From NCBI RefSeq assembly GCF_027943255.1, contig NC_072893.1:124619784-124683783 (forward strand): a stretch of 64,000 nt of DNA, in the 5' to 3' direction. Shown here piece after piece: positions 11,400-23,443 of this stretch. How positions within the stretch are numbered: the first letter of the stretch is position 1; every line of letters begins with the position of its first letter. The position numbers were made by a program, and so were the translations under genes. The notes under the pieces were generated by a model. That model saw only the letters and a list, made by a program, of their open reading frames with translations, was not told the origin of the DNA and made no database searches. The DNA comes from Anastrepha obliqua (lineage: Eukaryota; Arthropoda; Insecta; Diptera; Tephritidae).

Positions 11400-11940
11400 T
11401 AAAGGGTTTTTTATAAGAGGTTTTATTTTGATATTCAAAGAAAAATGCTATTTTTTAATATAAATGATAGGATGTTTATTTCATTATAAAGAGGAAGGTA
11501 TGCCGTTAATAGTGGAAAATAACATGGGGCAAATGACCACCCCGATCATGCTTACAGGACAATATCCTTTTCGTGAAACTTTCCATAAGCGAATTGCGAA
11601 GTAGCTGCCCTAAGTCCTTGATAGCCTCACGAATTCCATCTTTCAGGTCTTGAATCGACCCTGGACTGTTGGCGTAGACTTTCTCTATCACTTGGTCCAA
11701 AGTAAAAAGTCACAAGATTTCGGTGGCCAATTGTGATCACCTCCTCGAGAGATAACACGGTCCGAAAAGTTCTCCCGTAAATATCAATGGTTTCGTTGCT
11801 AGTGTGGCACGTAGCGCCGTCTTGTTGAAAACAAAGATTGTCCAGATCAATACATCCAATTCCGGCCATAAGAAATCGTTAATTATCTCTCGATAGCGCA
11901 ATCCATTCACCTGTAACACCTGTTATTAGAAAACCCTTTA
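11400..11940 (-). mobile_element. Mariner-like element remnant with DDE fragment
   Basis: The end TAAAGGGTTTT at 11400 pairs with AAAACCCTTTA ending at 11940. The minus strand encodes FLWPEL, then DLDNLCFQQDGATCHTSNET (11.87-11.63 kb) and, in another frame, VIEKVYANSPGSIQDLKDGI followed by REAIKDLGQLL, the C-terminal part of the same transposase type as at 274-661. Frames break near 11830 and 11690, and the N-terminal half is missing. It is dead but clearly related to the 274-661 element. Confidence 0.8.
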
Positions 11941-12719
11941 CTATCAAATATTAAAAGAATTCAACATTTATTGTGTGTTTTTAGGGGTAAACCTATGAAA
12001 TTTGGAAAAAAACACAAATTAGAAGCACTTCACATAATACTGTCAAATCCTAAAAGATTTAAAAATTTATTCCGTGCTTTTAGGCGTAAAACAATAAAAT
12101 TTGGAAGATATTATGGAAAATTTGAAGCTATGATAGGTAGTAAACTTAGGGGAAAGTACAAATAAATAGGCACATGATTTTCTAGGCTTTATGTTGGGTA
12201 AGTGGTTTTTTACAAAAACATTTTTTTCCTGAAGTGTGAAAATTTTAAAATTTAAAATTTGCAGTTTTGTGTCACAATAACTCTCATCAGCTATGCAATT
12301 GCAATACTTGAGCTATAAAATACACAAATTTTATTTTTTCATAGCATGCTTTCAGGTTAATAAACATTTCACAACAACATATGTGTGTTGAAAATGAATT
12401 TCTGAATGTTAGCATTCGCACTAGTCATTCAAGTGTTAAATACACAGAATTTTCAAATATTTGTAGTATACTTTTAAATGCAGCATAAACTTATATTTTA
12501 AAAGGGATACCAAATAAAACAAAATTCCAAAATGTTGAAGAACTCGCTGATCAATGTCGCTAATATATATGGTTTGCTTCAAAAATTAATTTAAAACGGA
12601 AAATGTTGCATAATATCAGAAGTTTAAAACTGATTTCTAAACAAAATAATTTCAATTTTCAATATTTTCGTATCAACTTAAAAAATATTAACATTCGCAC
12701 TTATCATAATCAATTAACA

Positions 12720-13560
12720 TTTTCTATAATGTGAGGCATACTTTTGAGTGCAGCATTTATATATGTTTTAAAAGCGATGCCAATCAAAAAATGTGCAAAA
12801 TGTTGCATATTTTTCGGTGCAAAAAATGCGTAGACTTGAAATACGATATTAAGTATGTGCATAAAGTGAAAAGTAGTTTCAAACAGCCTACGGCGGTAAA
12901 TTTAAGTAGTTTAAAAATAAGCATCAGAGAATGGGTTAAGAAAAAATATAATCTATCTACAGGCGTGCGCAATATAAATTATTCTCTTACTCGGAATAAC
13001 TTAGTGGTGCAAAAATCGAATGCAGCAAGCTATATAAAGGCTTAAAATACTAATCAATGTAGCATACATTTAAGGGCTCACTGTATATTTCAGTGAAAGA
13101 GGGAAATTCAAATATACACTGCAATTCATTCAATGAAAAAAAAATAAAATTCACATGCAAGCAAGTAAAAAATAGAAAATTATGTGCAAGTTTGCTGCAT
13201 ATTATGATATAAGGCGGTTACACATTTAGCAAATGCAAACTTAAAAATATAAAATTTTAAAAGCACAAAAATGTTATGTGAAAGCGTTAGTTATAGCTTT
13301 GTTTTTATACCAGTGCAAAAAAAAACTTAAGGTAGTAAGTAAACACTTCAAAAATGAAGGCCATACTTTTAGGCGCATAACACGGATTTTTTATTAATTT
13401 AAAAGTAAGCCGAGTATCTACAAACTACATTCAGGTCAGTAAAAATTTGTTTTTAAGAAGAAATTCAAGTCTAACCTTAGCAAAAGTACGGCTTGCCATT
13501 AAGTAAACATTTTAAATCGTGTCAAGCATTCTTTTGTGCGCATAGAATGCTTGTTTTAAT
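12720..13560 (-). repeat. Motif copies in inverted orientation
   Basis: GCATACTTTTGAGTGCAGCA (12736), a weaker copy at 13060, CCATACTTTTAGGCGCA (13364) and AGCATTCTTTTGTGCGCA (13526) are reverse-strand versions of the GCGCCTAAAAGTATGC motif. The surrounding sequence is AT-rich intron. Orientation switches to the + strand from about 13650. Confidence 0.6.
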
Positions 13561-14520
13561 AAAATAGAAATTAAACAGTATATCAAGAAACTACAACCTA
13601 GATATGGAGAAATTTGTTTTTAATAAAAAATTAGCGTCTGGCCTTAGCATAGATACGCCTAGAAGTGTGCTACCCAAACATAGAACTCCAAATATAATAT
13701 ACTTTTTCTTAAAAGTGACCAAAATTTATAGCTACGCCAGTAAAACTAACTTACAGTTGGTCATTTAGTACACATTTGTAAACATAACAAGAACACTTTT
13801 GGGCGCACAGCATGAGTTTTTCTTAATAATATTTAAATTAAACAGAATATCAACAAACTACAACTTAAAGATATCTGATATCATGGTTACTGGAAATCAT
13901 TTTTAATAAAAAAGTTCAACTTCAACCTCAGCATAAGTACGCCTAAAAGTGTGCTACCGAAACAAAGAATTGCAAAAGGAATAATATACATGTTTTGTAG
14001 GCGTGACGCGTCTTCATTTGAGCTACTGTCACTTTATTCATTAACTCAACATGCTGCAACGCTCAAGTCGTAACGCCTTAAAGCATGCTTCCGAAGCATA
14101 GAACTTCGCTGGGAATAATATAGGTTTTTTTTCTTCAATGGAGTGTCACTTCCTCATTAGGCTAATATCACTATACTGATCCACTCAACTTGCTGCAACG
14201 CCTAAACCGTAGTATATGTACGCCTAAGAGTATGCTACCGAAGCATAGAACTTCGGTAGAAATAATATAGTTTTTTTTCAATGGGGGTCGCATCTCAATT
14301 TCAGCTAATATCACTTTATTCAATAGCTCAAGATGCTGCAAGGCGTACATGAATGCTCCCAAAAGTATGCTATCAAAGCATAGAATTTCGCTAGGATTAA
14401 TATAAACATCTTTTTTTATTTTTATGGAGCATCGCTTCTTCATTTAATATCTCACTTGCAACAACTAATACGAACCTGCTGCAATGCCTAAAAATTTACC
14501 ACGAAACATTTTGGCTAATC
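13560..14520 (+). repeat. About 140-bp (and 280-bp) degenerate tandem array
   Basis: The block ACGCCTAAAAGTGTGCTACC plus GAAGCATAGAACTTCG-like sequence and AATAATATAG recurs near 13652, 13930, 14071, 14218 and 14355, with a last weak copy at 14485. The intervals are about 278, 141, 147, 137 and 130 bp. Between copies, TCATTTGAGCTACTGTCACT-like and ATTCA..CTCAACATGCTGCAA blocks also recur, so this is a genuine tandem array, not isolated motifs. Confidence 0.75.
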
Positions 14521-14749
14521 AATATATTGTTTTATAAAAGTTACACTGAACGAAAGTGCATTCCCACAATTATTCTGATTGGTGGTGCAAGATGAGCCAT
14601 ACTATTATGAGATAATGCAAATATAAAAATGAAAATAAGTTTGTATTATTTCACATACTCGCTTCAAGGTGAAATCAGCTTACATTAATACTTGGATTTG
14701 TTTTTGTTGCTTGTTTTTATAAGAAATGTTGACTGAAATTGTTGCTTAA

Positions 14750-15060
14750 AAGACTATGGCATTTTTTTTTTTGGCGCACATACTATTTGGCGCCAAAGCT
14801 AAATACGAACACACTGTTTTTTTTTGTTGTTTTTTTTGTGTTCGGTTTTCTTCTTCTTTTGTTTTTTTTTTTAATTTTTTTTTTTTAGAAGAAATGTCAA
14901 AAATATGGTTGCTCAAAAACCTATGGCATATTTTGGGGTGTAACTGAAACATTTCATATTCTAAAGAAAATTTGTTTCCGGTATTCCAGGCGGTGCTCAA
15001 AACAGAATTTCTTTTTTTTTAATGTATGTTGCAATCTTTTTACTAAAGTATTATTTTTCT
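14750..15060. other. T-rich intron end upstream of the domain I pore exon
   Basis: Long T runs (14761-14771, 14817-14890, 15011-15020) precede a normal pyrimidine tract and the AG at 15099-15100. Frames reading F-rich peptides here are low-complexity artefacts. Confidence 0.7.
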
Positions 15061-15100
15061 AATTTACGCCACAACTTTTCTTTCTTTTCCACACCAACAG

Positions 15101-15193
15101 GTTATATCACTCGAGGGCTGGACCGACATTATGTACTACGTACAGGATGCGCACAGCTTCTGGGATTGGATATATTTCGTGCTATTAATTGTG
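15101..15193 (+). CDS. Ca-alpha1T: T-type Ca2+ channel alpha-1, exon: domain I pore loop and start of IS6
   Basis: This 31-codon exon (phase 0 in, phase 0 out) follows CAACAG and ends at GTG before GTAAGT. It encodes [14 protein letters not shown], then [17 protein letters not shown]. The SLEGW segment is the domain I selectivity-filter loop; the Glu is the first of the EEDD ring that distinguishes Cav3 (T-type) channels. The hydrophobic end begins segment IS6, which continues directly in the exon at 31416 ([10 protein letters not shown]). Cav3 channels are plasma-membrane, low-voltage-activated Ca2+ channels of neurons and muscle. Upstream exons for IS1-IS5 are outside the window, more than 15.1 kb away. 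The Drosophila name is used by homology recognised from the peptide, not by alignment. Confidence 0.93.
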
Positions 15194-15335
15194 GTAAGTA
15201 AGCAACGTAAATGAACTAATAGGTTTTTCAAAGCAATAAGGCGGTAAAATAAAAAACTCAGCTACCACGTTTACCTACATTTAGGCGCTTGCTTTGACTT
15301 CAAATACTTTTTTCCTCTTATTAAACTTATTTAGC

Positions 15336-15656
15336 GTCCGCCGTAGCCGAATGGGTTGGTGCGTGATTACCATTCGGAATTCACAGATGGAACGTTGGTT
15401 CGAATCTCGATGAAACCAAAATTAATAAAAACATTTTTCTAATTGCGGTCGCACTTCGGCAGGCAATGGCAAACCTCCGAGTGTATTTCTGTCATGAAAA
15501 AGCTCCTCATAAAAATATCTGCCGTTCGGAGTCGGCTTGAAACTGTAGGTCCCTCCATTTGTGGAGCAACATCAAGACGCACACCACAAATAGGAGGAGG
15601 AGCTCGGCCAAACACCCAAAAAGGGTGTACGCGCCAATTATACGAGTATATATATA
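15336..15656 (+). mobile_element. tRNA-derived SINE with 11-bp target duplication
   Basis: The head has Pol III-type internal promoter boxes: an A box in TAGCCGAATGGGTTGGTGC (about 15344-15362) and a B box in GGTTCGAATCT (15394-15404). A non-tRNA body follows (TGTATTTCTGTCATGAAAAA, then CTGTAGGTCCCTCCATTTGT, then AGGAGGAGGAGCTCGGCC) and a TATA-rich tail. TAAACTTATTT occurs at 15322-15332 and again at 15657-15667, a target-site duplication that marks a fairly recent insertion 143 bp after the channel exon. Pieces of the same family occur at 1.9, 3.7, 36.4 and 63.6 kb. It is not a functional tRNA gene: the two arms beyond the boxes do not fold as a cloverleaf by eye. Confidence 0.88.
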
Positions 15657-15669
15657 TAAACTTATTTTT

Positions 15670-16320
15670 AGAAAGGAGCACATACTGGATGTGTAAAAAC
15701 CGTATGCTACTATTTTTCATTGAATAGGTCGCATGGTCCCTCAGCATTTCATCGCATTTTATTTCAATTGAGCTAAATGCTTATGAAAGAGACCACAAAA
15801 ACGTGAATTTATTTTATTTCAGTTAATTTTTCTTTTTTCGCTTTTTTTGCGCCTTTTTGTGGAATAAGTACACATACATATACAGGTAGAACCACCCTCT
15901 CTAGCGCATTTGAACGCAATAAAAAAGGAGTAGGAAAAAGGTGGCAAAAAATCAATTTACGCATAGTTTTGCTAAGGGACTACAAGTGGTCCCAGAGCGC
16001 TTTCAGCACTAAGCAAGGCCAAATGGCCTAACATAAGTAACCTAACATGAATTCCCACAAAAACGTGTTTCCGGTGTATGTATGCATGCGCGTGCTAGCC
16101 AACAGAGCGTAGAGATTTACTGATATGGCGCTCAGCACTGCTCGCCAGGCATTGAAAAAGTGGTTCACAAGCAAAGCAAGCATAGGCTTACATGTATTTG
16201 CACAAAAACTGAACTAACCAGCTAAGATGAGCAAAGCAAAGGCTTTTTTGAACTAAACTCAGAAATTTTACCTTTGTTTTCTCGCTGACTGCCCTCTTAT
16301 TGTGCTTTTTCCTGACTTTC
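15670..16320. other. Intronic sequence without recognisable gene
   Basis: No exon or clear repeat between the SINE and the next motif field. Short CATA/TATG simple sequence occurs near 15870 and 16080. Confidence 0.5.
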
Positions 16321-18050
16321 AAGCGCCTAAAATGTGTTCGACCGAAGGCGCGCATTTCAAACGGTTTGTTCTTCTTTTTGAGCTACGCAGCCTACTTTTC
16401 CGCCAATCAAATAAGCAGTCCGTCGACGGAGTCTGAGTCAGCAAACAAACAACGCCTAAATCTATGCTAAATAAAATGCTGCGCACACACACGGTTAAAA
16501 GGCTAGAAAGGACGGCCGGCAGCAAATCAAGCGTAAAAATTTAATATTTCATGTGCATGAAAATGCTTAGAATGGTTAGACGCCCAACCGAAACACCAAA
16601 AACACAAAACAAAAAAGAAACGGCAGCTGAAAAAGATGAATACTCTTTTTGGTGCTCCACGCTTAGCTGGCAAGTTAAGCAAGCGCTTATGCTGTAGCCT
16701 GGACTTCCTTCCCTGTAACTGTTTTTTTTAAATACCCAATTTGGCGCTACTTTTGGACGCTGTAGGTGAAATGTGTGTGTGCACTCAAACCTTTTTTCTT
16801 AATGACCCTCTTTCTCTTTCTCATGTCCCGTTTCTATTTCACTGGTATTCACTCAAATGCCGACTGAGCGCTTTCTGTGCGCTGATTTATTGATATTCAA
16901 TATTTCCGCTTAGATTTCAATTGATTTTTAACATTTCACTTGACTACTTCTTGGTGTGCCCAAAAGGCATTCAATTTAGCTTATGCGTAGCATACTTTTT
17001 GTTGCTGTATTTTTACAGATTTTCTACCTACGCAGTATTTTGAGCATATTCAGCAAATATTTACAGGAAATGAGCAGGAAAAGAAAAATCGTGTACGCCG
17101 GCAGCAAACAGTGAATTTTATCAACCAATTAGTGAGTGCTGTCGTGTGTGCCGTTCATGCCTAAAAGTATGTTGGCATATTTTTTATATTTAAACGTGCG
17201 AAGTACGCTAAGAAGAGTATTTTCAGGGTACTTGGCAAGGAATTGTATTTGAACAAAAAATGCTAACGTCATTGAAAACGAAGTTCCTGCTTCACATTCA
17301 ACGGATTTTTATTTTTAATTTTTTTTTTTTTGGGAATCATGCGCCTCAAAGGATGCCAAATTAATTTAAACAATAATATAATTGCAATTAAATCAAATTT
17401 TTGGTAAGAATAAGGAAATAAAAAAGCTCTTGGATGTTCTCTCAGTCGTGTTACGCCTTAGCCAATTGACCTAAAAATATAGCATACTTTTAAGAGATAC
17501 AGTGAAACAAGAAGGCTGAGAGAGAAAACACTTTGGAGTAATAGAAATTTTTAGAAATAAAAAAAATAAAAAACAACAAATCCCTCTTTAATACGCACGC
17601 TTGCCTATCGCCATTAAAGGCAATAGAACTACGTACGAGAAGATCTACTTCTAGGAGTACCAGGAGACCTATTTCTAGGCGTATCATATACCCATTTATA
17701 AATTTCTGAATAAAAAATGCTGCAACCAACTATAAGTGAAAATAAAAAATTGGAAAAAAAATGAACTCCATTTAATAGGTCTGAGTAGCGTACCACATTG
17801 AAAGCCTATTTTTAGACGGTGACACCCATTATTTTCTAATTCCTAAATAGCATAAGCCGCGAATAACTCGCATACTTATACACATGCAAATTTATGTTCA
17901 ATTTTGTATGCTACGCAATTTGAATAATTGCCTAAAAGTATGCAAATAGGTGAATGTGCTAAATTAAATAATGATTAATGTGACTCTGTCTGCTCTGTTA
18001 TATTAGTACAGAGACATTCAGAAACAAAAATAAAAAATGCATTTGCTTGG
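16320..18050 (+). repeat. Motif field 2: scattered GCGCCTAAAAGTATGC-like copies
   Basis: Copies are visible near 16325, 16452, 17158, 17341, 17468 and 17932 on the + strand. One inverted copy (AGCATACTTTTAAGAG) at 17480 immediately follows the + copy at 17468 and forms a small palindrome-like pair. Flanks are not obviously shared here. Confidence 0.6.
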
Positions 18051-19230
18051 ACAGCTAATTGATTTCTAACACGCTGAGAAATGTGTGGCACATGCAACAT
18101 ACTTTAAGGAGCGTAAAAAATTTTATTGACAGCTCGGTGGAAAGTATGAAAAATTAAGTTACGTGACAAGCAAAGGAATTTTAGCAATGAAATCCCCAAG
18201 AAATGTATGAATAAGCGCAAGAGCGCCTAAAAATATTCGACGCATATTAATGTAACTCACACCTAAGTACTTTGTAAAGCATCAAAGTAAATTTAAATTC
18301 ACTTAAAATTTGCATACAATATGTGACCGTCAAATAGAATCCCTGGAATGTTGTGAAACAGCGCTGCGCCTAAAAATATACCGCGCTTTCAGTTACAAGG
18401 TAACCAATTTGCGCAAAACATTCAGCTGATGTATATGCGTTTGCCTCGACATTTGTGGTACATGTAACATACTTTGAGGGGTACACAAATGTTGATTGAC
18501 AAATTTATAACAAATTGAGGCTTTCCAACTTACGATTAAAAATGAAAACCAACGAAATGTTTGCTGAAAAATAAAAACATATTTACGAATAATTACCCGG
18601 GCGCCTATAAATATGCTATGCATTGTCGCAGAGGTCATTTGCAAGTCACCGAAACACTCTTACTCTGGTTTTAAATTTTCATATGAAGCACTCACTATGC
18701 AAAGCTGCGGAGAGGCACTACTCCCAAAAATTTACCACATTTTAAATTGTAAGGTAACTAATTAAAACAATTTATTCATCTGCAGTAAACTATAGGGAAT
18801 ACAAAGCCAATTGTCAACAGCAAGTAGGTTAATTTAATTGCAAAATGCCGAGAGTGGAGGGGCAAATGTAGCATACTTTAAGGAGCGCAAAAATTTCGAC
18901 TTGCGCTTATACAGGTTATAAATGAATAGTAAGTAATTATTGCAGACATTTTACAAAGAATCTGCAAATAAGCGTATTAATGCCCAAAAATATGCAATGA
19001 ATTTTAATATTTTGCGCAGACAAGTGCTATGGTATAAACAGCATCTAAGTAGCTTGGAACTCATTTGCAATTTACATATATTATTTTTGCCTTGCCAGGG
19101 AGTCTCTTGAGCGCATAAAAAATGTAAGGCGCCAAAAAATATACTGCATTTTGAGTAGTAAAACTCCTTAATTGAGCAAACTCGTCAGCTGAAGCGAGTT
19201 GTAGGGAATATACAAGACAAGATCTCTCAG
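18050..19230 (+). repeat. About 380-bp degenerate tandem array, three units
   Basis: Three sub-blocks recur in fixed order. An inverted motif, CATACTTTAAGGAGCG, is at 18102, 18463 and 18876. A + motif, GCGCCTAAAAATAT-like, is at 18223, 18600 and 18982. A second + motif, CTAAAAATATACC, then GTAAGGTAACCAATT-like sequence, is at 18367, 18722 and 19132. The steps are about 350-410 bp. AGAAATGT and AATAAGCG blocks recur between them. Each unit therefore carries one inverted and two direct copies of the core. Confidence 0.72.
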
Positions 19231-20210
19231 ATAGATTTAATAGCGATGACTCACTTTGGGAATATATTTCAAAAATTACTTGAATATGTGTACATGCGCG
19301 TATATGCTCAGAAAAAATCTCTTAAAAGTCACACCTTTAATATCCGTTTAAGAGCATTCAACTAAAATTCACTACACAAAATTCACAAAACGCACATATT
19401 TCTACATAAAAGAACACATCCAAGTGAATTCATGAGAGTATAAGCACGCAGCTGTACAGGTGTATGTAGTTGTATATCCACATTTATTTATAGTACCTTT
19501 ACACCACTTGTGCGCCACAAACCAAAATTTTTATATACACACCCATGAATGTACGCCTGTGTGTGGCCATAGGTAAACCCAGAAAATGTTCAAGTGTACG
19601 ACAACAAGTACTTGTTTAGGGATAACAAATTAAATTTAGTTGTTGCCACAGAACATGAGAACTGAAAATAAATGACAGCCCCAATGTATGATGCCAACAA
19701 AGCAAACAAAGCAAACAAAAACTAAAGAAAGGCAAGCCGAAATTCTCCTCAGTGTATGTGGAGCAAGTCTGATAATGATGGAGAGATTTGTAAGAAGTGA
19801 AACACAAATAAAAAAATTCTTAAATCCCAGTATTTAAAGGCTAATTTAGGATTCAAGCAGCTTATTCCTATGAGTAGCTCGAATGGGCTATAGCGCAGAA
19901 AGGCACTTCAATAGTAACTGGCTATTCATAAATTCGATTAGCAGCACTAAACGAAAGAAAATTCTCAAATATAAACCCTTAAATAATGCAAAAATCATCA
20001 TGAGATCAATTTCGTGACAAACTAGTTTTGGTACCTTGAGAAAGACTTAACTTGAGTTCTCATGATGGTGTGATTGAATTCTGGTCTGACTGGCACAGCT
20101 CAGACACATTTATCACAAAAGATGTCATTTTGGTACACAAGTTGTAGAGCCACTGCTTTTTGTTAGTCGAACCATCTTGATTTGTCTACGAATCTGCCTA
20201 TGTTGTCTAT
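19230..20210. other. Intronic sequence without recognisable gene
   Basis: Unique-looking intron; a short (AAGCA)n-like run at about 19695-19720. Nothing else supported. Confidence 0.5.
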
Positions 20211-20214
20211 TTTC

Positions 20215-20580
20215 TTTCCATTCTATGTTGTAGAGCACCAAAATTTGGGCACCCACACAGATAGTGAATGACGGTCTCCATAGATTATTTTTGATTGCTT
20301 CTATATCTATCCTTGTACGGCCATCCCATCTTCCTCGCTTGTCCCCCGAAAGTCGCGTGGCCGGTTATTGTTGACGTAATTCTGAATATATCTGCTCCTA
20401 TTTGTTTAGTTATTTTGGATATCCCTGTTAGTCAATTTGCCAACGGCCTGCTTCTGAATAGCGGGAAGATCTCTCTTATGCGGTCGCCTTGGAGACAGCC
20501 TATTTCTATCGCTTCGGATTCGTTATAGGATAGCACGTGCCTTGCCAGTTCATCAGCTTTTTCATTTCGTTCGAGCGCGC
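20215..20580 (-). pseudogene. LINE ORF2 3' fragment (RNase H end and tail)
   Basis: The minus strand from about 20575 reads ERNEKADELAR, the terminal motif of a LINE-type RNase H (GNEKADELAR), then SEAIEIGCLQGDRIREIFPL and ITGHATFGGQARKMGW. It ends with VIHYLCGCPNFGALQHRM, a Cys-containing tail segment typical of RNase H-bearing non-LTR elements. A stop interrupts it near 20455. It is a short decayed piece, antisense to the channel gene. Confidence 0.72.
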
Positions 20581-20599
20581 TAAAGTACTAAGTTCTTCA

Positions 20600-22340
20600 T
20601 TCCATTGTCTGACGATTACCACCCACCACACACAGCTCAGTCACATGAAAAAAACAAGAATAGTAGGGCAACCAAAACCACACGTGTGTCAACACGGCAA
20701 CTTGTGGTTAAGCGCCGTATGTAATTTTGTTGCTTAAAAATCACAAAAGAGAAGTGCACACACATGCAAACGAAATTCGATGTGGGTGAGCGGGTAAAAT
20801 GTACAAAAACTTCCACGACTAACTTAGATTTTTTTTTTTTTGCATTTTTATACTTCTCCACTTACTTTGTTGTTGCTTTCCACGTCTCGTTTGGCCTCAA
20901 ACTGTCATAATCTGACTAAGTTGCCACTTGCACAAACGCAACAGGGTAAAAAACCACTGTTTTATATTCAAACTCGACCGCGCCGGTGCTTGCACCTTGA
21001 AGTATGCTGCTTTGTCTGTGTCTTGTGGTTGCCTCCACAGCGTCTGCGACTGACAATGTGACAGCTACAGGCAGAACTAATATTTCTCAACTTTTTTATA
21101 TACTTTTTTTCATAATTTTCGCTCAAAACTTCACTTTCTTAAGAGTGTCTCACTTATGCTTTTGTCGCTTTTTGTAGCAGCAGCTGCTTTTGCTGAATTT
21201 TCATTTCAAACTTGTTCGCTTTTCGCCAAAGTGCCACGACAGCACATATGCTTGTGTTAGTGTGAATTTAGTTGTTCTTCTGAATTTTTTAATTTTATAT
21301 GATTTGTTTTATTTGTTGTTGATTTTCTGCTGTTGATTTTTTACATCCTCTTATATGTTCTCAAATAGAGCGAACCAGCTGAGCTCACTCACCAATTCTG
21401 CTGTATTCTGGAGATCCAATAACAGCTGCAGGTGCAAACCCCAAATTTATTAAGCTTTTCCGAAAAGCAACACAAGTACAGCTCTCCACTGCCCACCACC
21501 TCCATTTATGCGCTTTAAAGGCATCTCTCTTGCTGGCAGTTACCCTCATTGTGACCTTCAGAAAATCAGCAACCTTACAGCCAAGGCAGAAACGAGGCAG
21601 AGCAAGCAAAATTTTTGCTCCAAAGAAGAAACACCAACTGCAAACGAAACGGTTTGAATTGAGCTACTGCAAAAGCGCAAGCACCGTTTATTGCTGTCCC
21701 CTCTATTCTTCTTTTTTTACCACGTAGCGTGGCAATCTAGAGGGTCTACGCGGTCCGCTTTTTTTATAAACCCTGAAAAAGCGATAGTACCAGGTATTCG
21801 CGTTGAATTTTAAGTTTAATATACTGATAGATTAAAGCTGAAGAAGAGCATACTGGAGCGAGAACATTTGGTGCAGGATTCCATAAAAATAATGTCGGGA
21901 GATGGCAAGAATATCCAGCCTAAAGCTGCAGCGAAATCTGCAAATAGTCACACACCCAACCATCTTCCAGATAGAACTTTTCGCAATCGAAATCTGCACC
22001 CACGAATGTGCTCATCACTGATAGACATCAACAGAGTGTCGGATAGTTTGGTGTGACAGAGCTTGCCTTCAACACCTCAGACTCAAAATATCCGAGCTTG
22101 TGAAAGACTGCAAAACTCTTCTATACTAAATGAAAACCCATATAAAATAAGAACGTAGTAGATTCCGCAGCATGAATGACCTGTGACCTCTGCCTGGATT
22201 TTCTGCAGAGAATTCATGGATTAAATATAGCACAGAGCCACTAAGAAAATGAGAGAGATCTCAGTTACTCGCCCGCGGGCATAAGTTAAAGTGATAAAAG
22301 GGATTGAAGAGGTGTTTGGTTAAGTAAATTCTATGAAATG
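20600..22340. other. Intronic sequence without recognisable gene
   Basis: No exon-like peptide. Short overlapping frames on both strands (for example around 20.84-21.06 and 21.39-21.73 kb) lack domain features. A T run is at 20830. Confidence 0.5.
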
Positions 22341-22410
22341 ATTTGGGCTGGATGAGGTTGGCAAGTTCAAAGGAAAAGTTTAAACAAAGAGGTGCGTGGC
22401 TCCTCTGTTT

Positions 22411-22590
22411 CAGAAGATCTCGAAAGGTTTCTAAGCACTCTTTAAAACGTACTCGAGCCATTACTTCGTTTCCCCTTTTCAGAGGGTCTCGCAAGGTCTT
22501 TGAGCGATCTCTAGAACTTTCTCAAGCGATTACTTCGTTTCTTCTTCTTAGAGGGTATCTCAAGTTCTTTGAACGATCTCTATAACTTAC
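22411..22590 (+). repeat. 69-bp tandem repeat, 2.6 copies
   Basis: Copies begin at 22412, 22481 and 22550, exactly 69 bp apart, and each starts AGA-GGGTCTCGCAAGG-like. Because 69 is a multiple of 3, the + frame from 22343 translates as a 23-residue repeat (SRKVFERSLELSQAITSF in the second unit). The frame has no recognised relatives and the repeat is probably non-coding. Confidence 0.8.
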
Positions 22591-22599
22591 TCGCGCAAC

Positions 22600-23440
22600 C
22601 CACAAAACCTAAAGAAAAAACAGAACACATTCTGAAGTGATGCTTCATAATTTTTGGAGTGCAAAGTAAGGGATACACAACCTTTCTTTTTAAGAGTCGA
22701 CACCCTTCTTTTTAAGGGTCAACACAAACCATTTGCTTAGGACACAGTGCATGTGTTGCGTGCATAATAATAATAAAAGGTCGAGTATAATTTAAATGCA
22801 AGATTAGAGCACAGAATGTCGAAGAAGGAACGTCGGCTGGGAAGTACCGGCCTGCTAGTGCGAGAACTAATTGAACCATACAATCAAGTTTCAAGTGAAA
22901 TCAAGCTTCAATGAAACTCGAACACTCTCTACAACAGAAAGCAGTTTTCGAAAAGGATTCCGATATATGGCGCTGCATGCGTTTCACGCGAGCTTGCGGA
23001 TTGTAGGTTGTTCTAACCACAAAGATTTAATTTCAATGAAGAGTATCTGGTGCCCTGTAATCCAGTCTAACGCCTCTTAACTGCTAACAACACTAGTAAA
23101 AGCGTTCGCTCTTTGAAATTTGTCTGCCACCCATAATAATTTCCTGCGTCTCGTACTGCATGCCTTTGTCAACCATTTCCCAGCTGCTCCTCCTTCCAAA
23201 ACCGCAACTCATTTTCCTCTCCCTTTCGCATTCAGTTTTTTTTTTTTTTTGTATTTGCATAATTCAATTTCATCTCGCGCAAGATACTCTGAAATATTTC
23301 TACTGCCATCTCTTTACTTAACGAATTTTTATGCTTGTTCTTGCTGCGTTTTAGCAACTTTTTGGTGATTTTATTACTTTTTATTAAATTTACGTTCGTC
23401 GTTGTTTTCTTTGTCGTTGTTGGTTTTTACTGTTTTTTAT
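22600..23440. other. Intronic sequence without recognisable gene
   Basis: Unique-looking sequence, with a T run at about 23238-23250. Nothing further supported. Confidence 0.45.
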
Positions 23441-23443
23441 CAA

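Noticed and set aside
15336..15416. A tRNA gene suggested by A and B boxes
   Set aside because: The sequence continues into a repeated SINE body with a target duplication and I could not see a complete cloverleaf.
15439..15747. Overlapping frames of about 100 codons on both strands
   Set aside because: They lie within the SINE body, which is non-coding.
21868..22056. 62-codon + frame with relatively balanced composition
   Set aside because: Too short, no recognised relatives, no splice phase consistent with the channel exons that already join directly (15193 to 31416).
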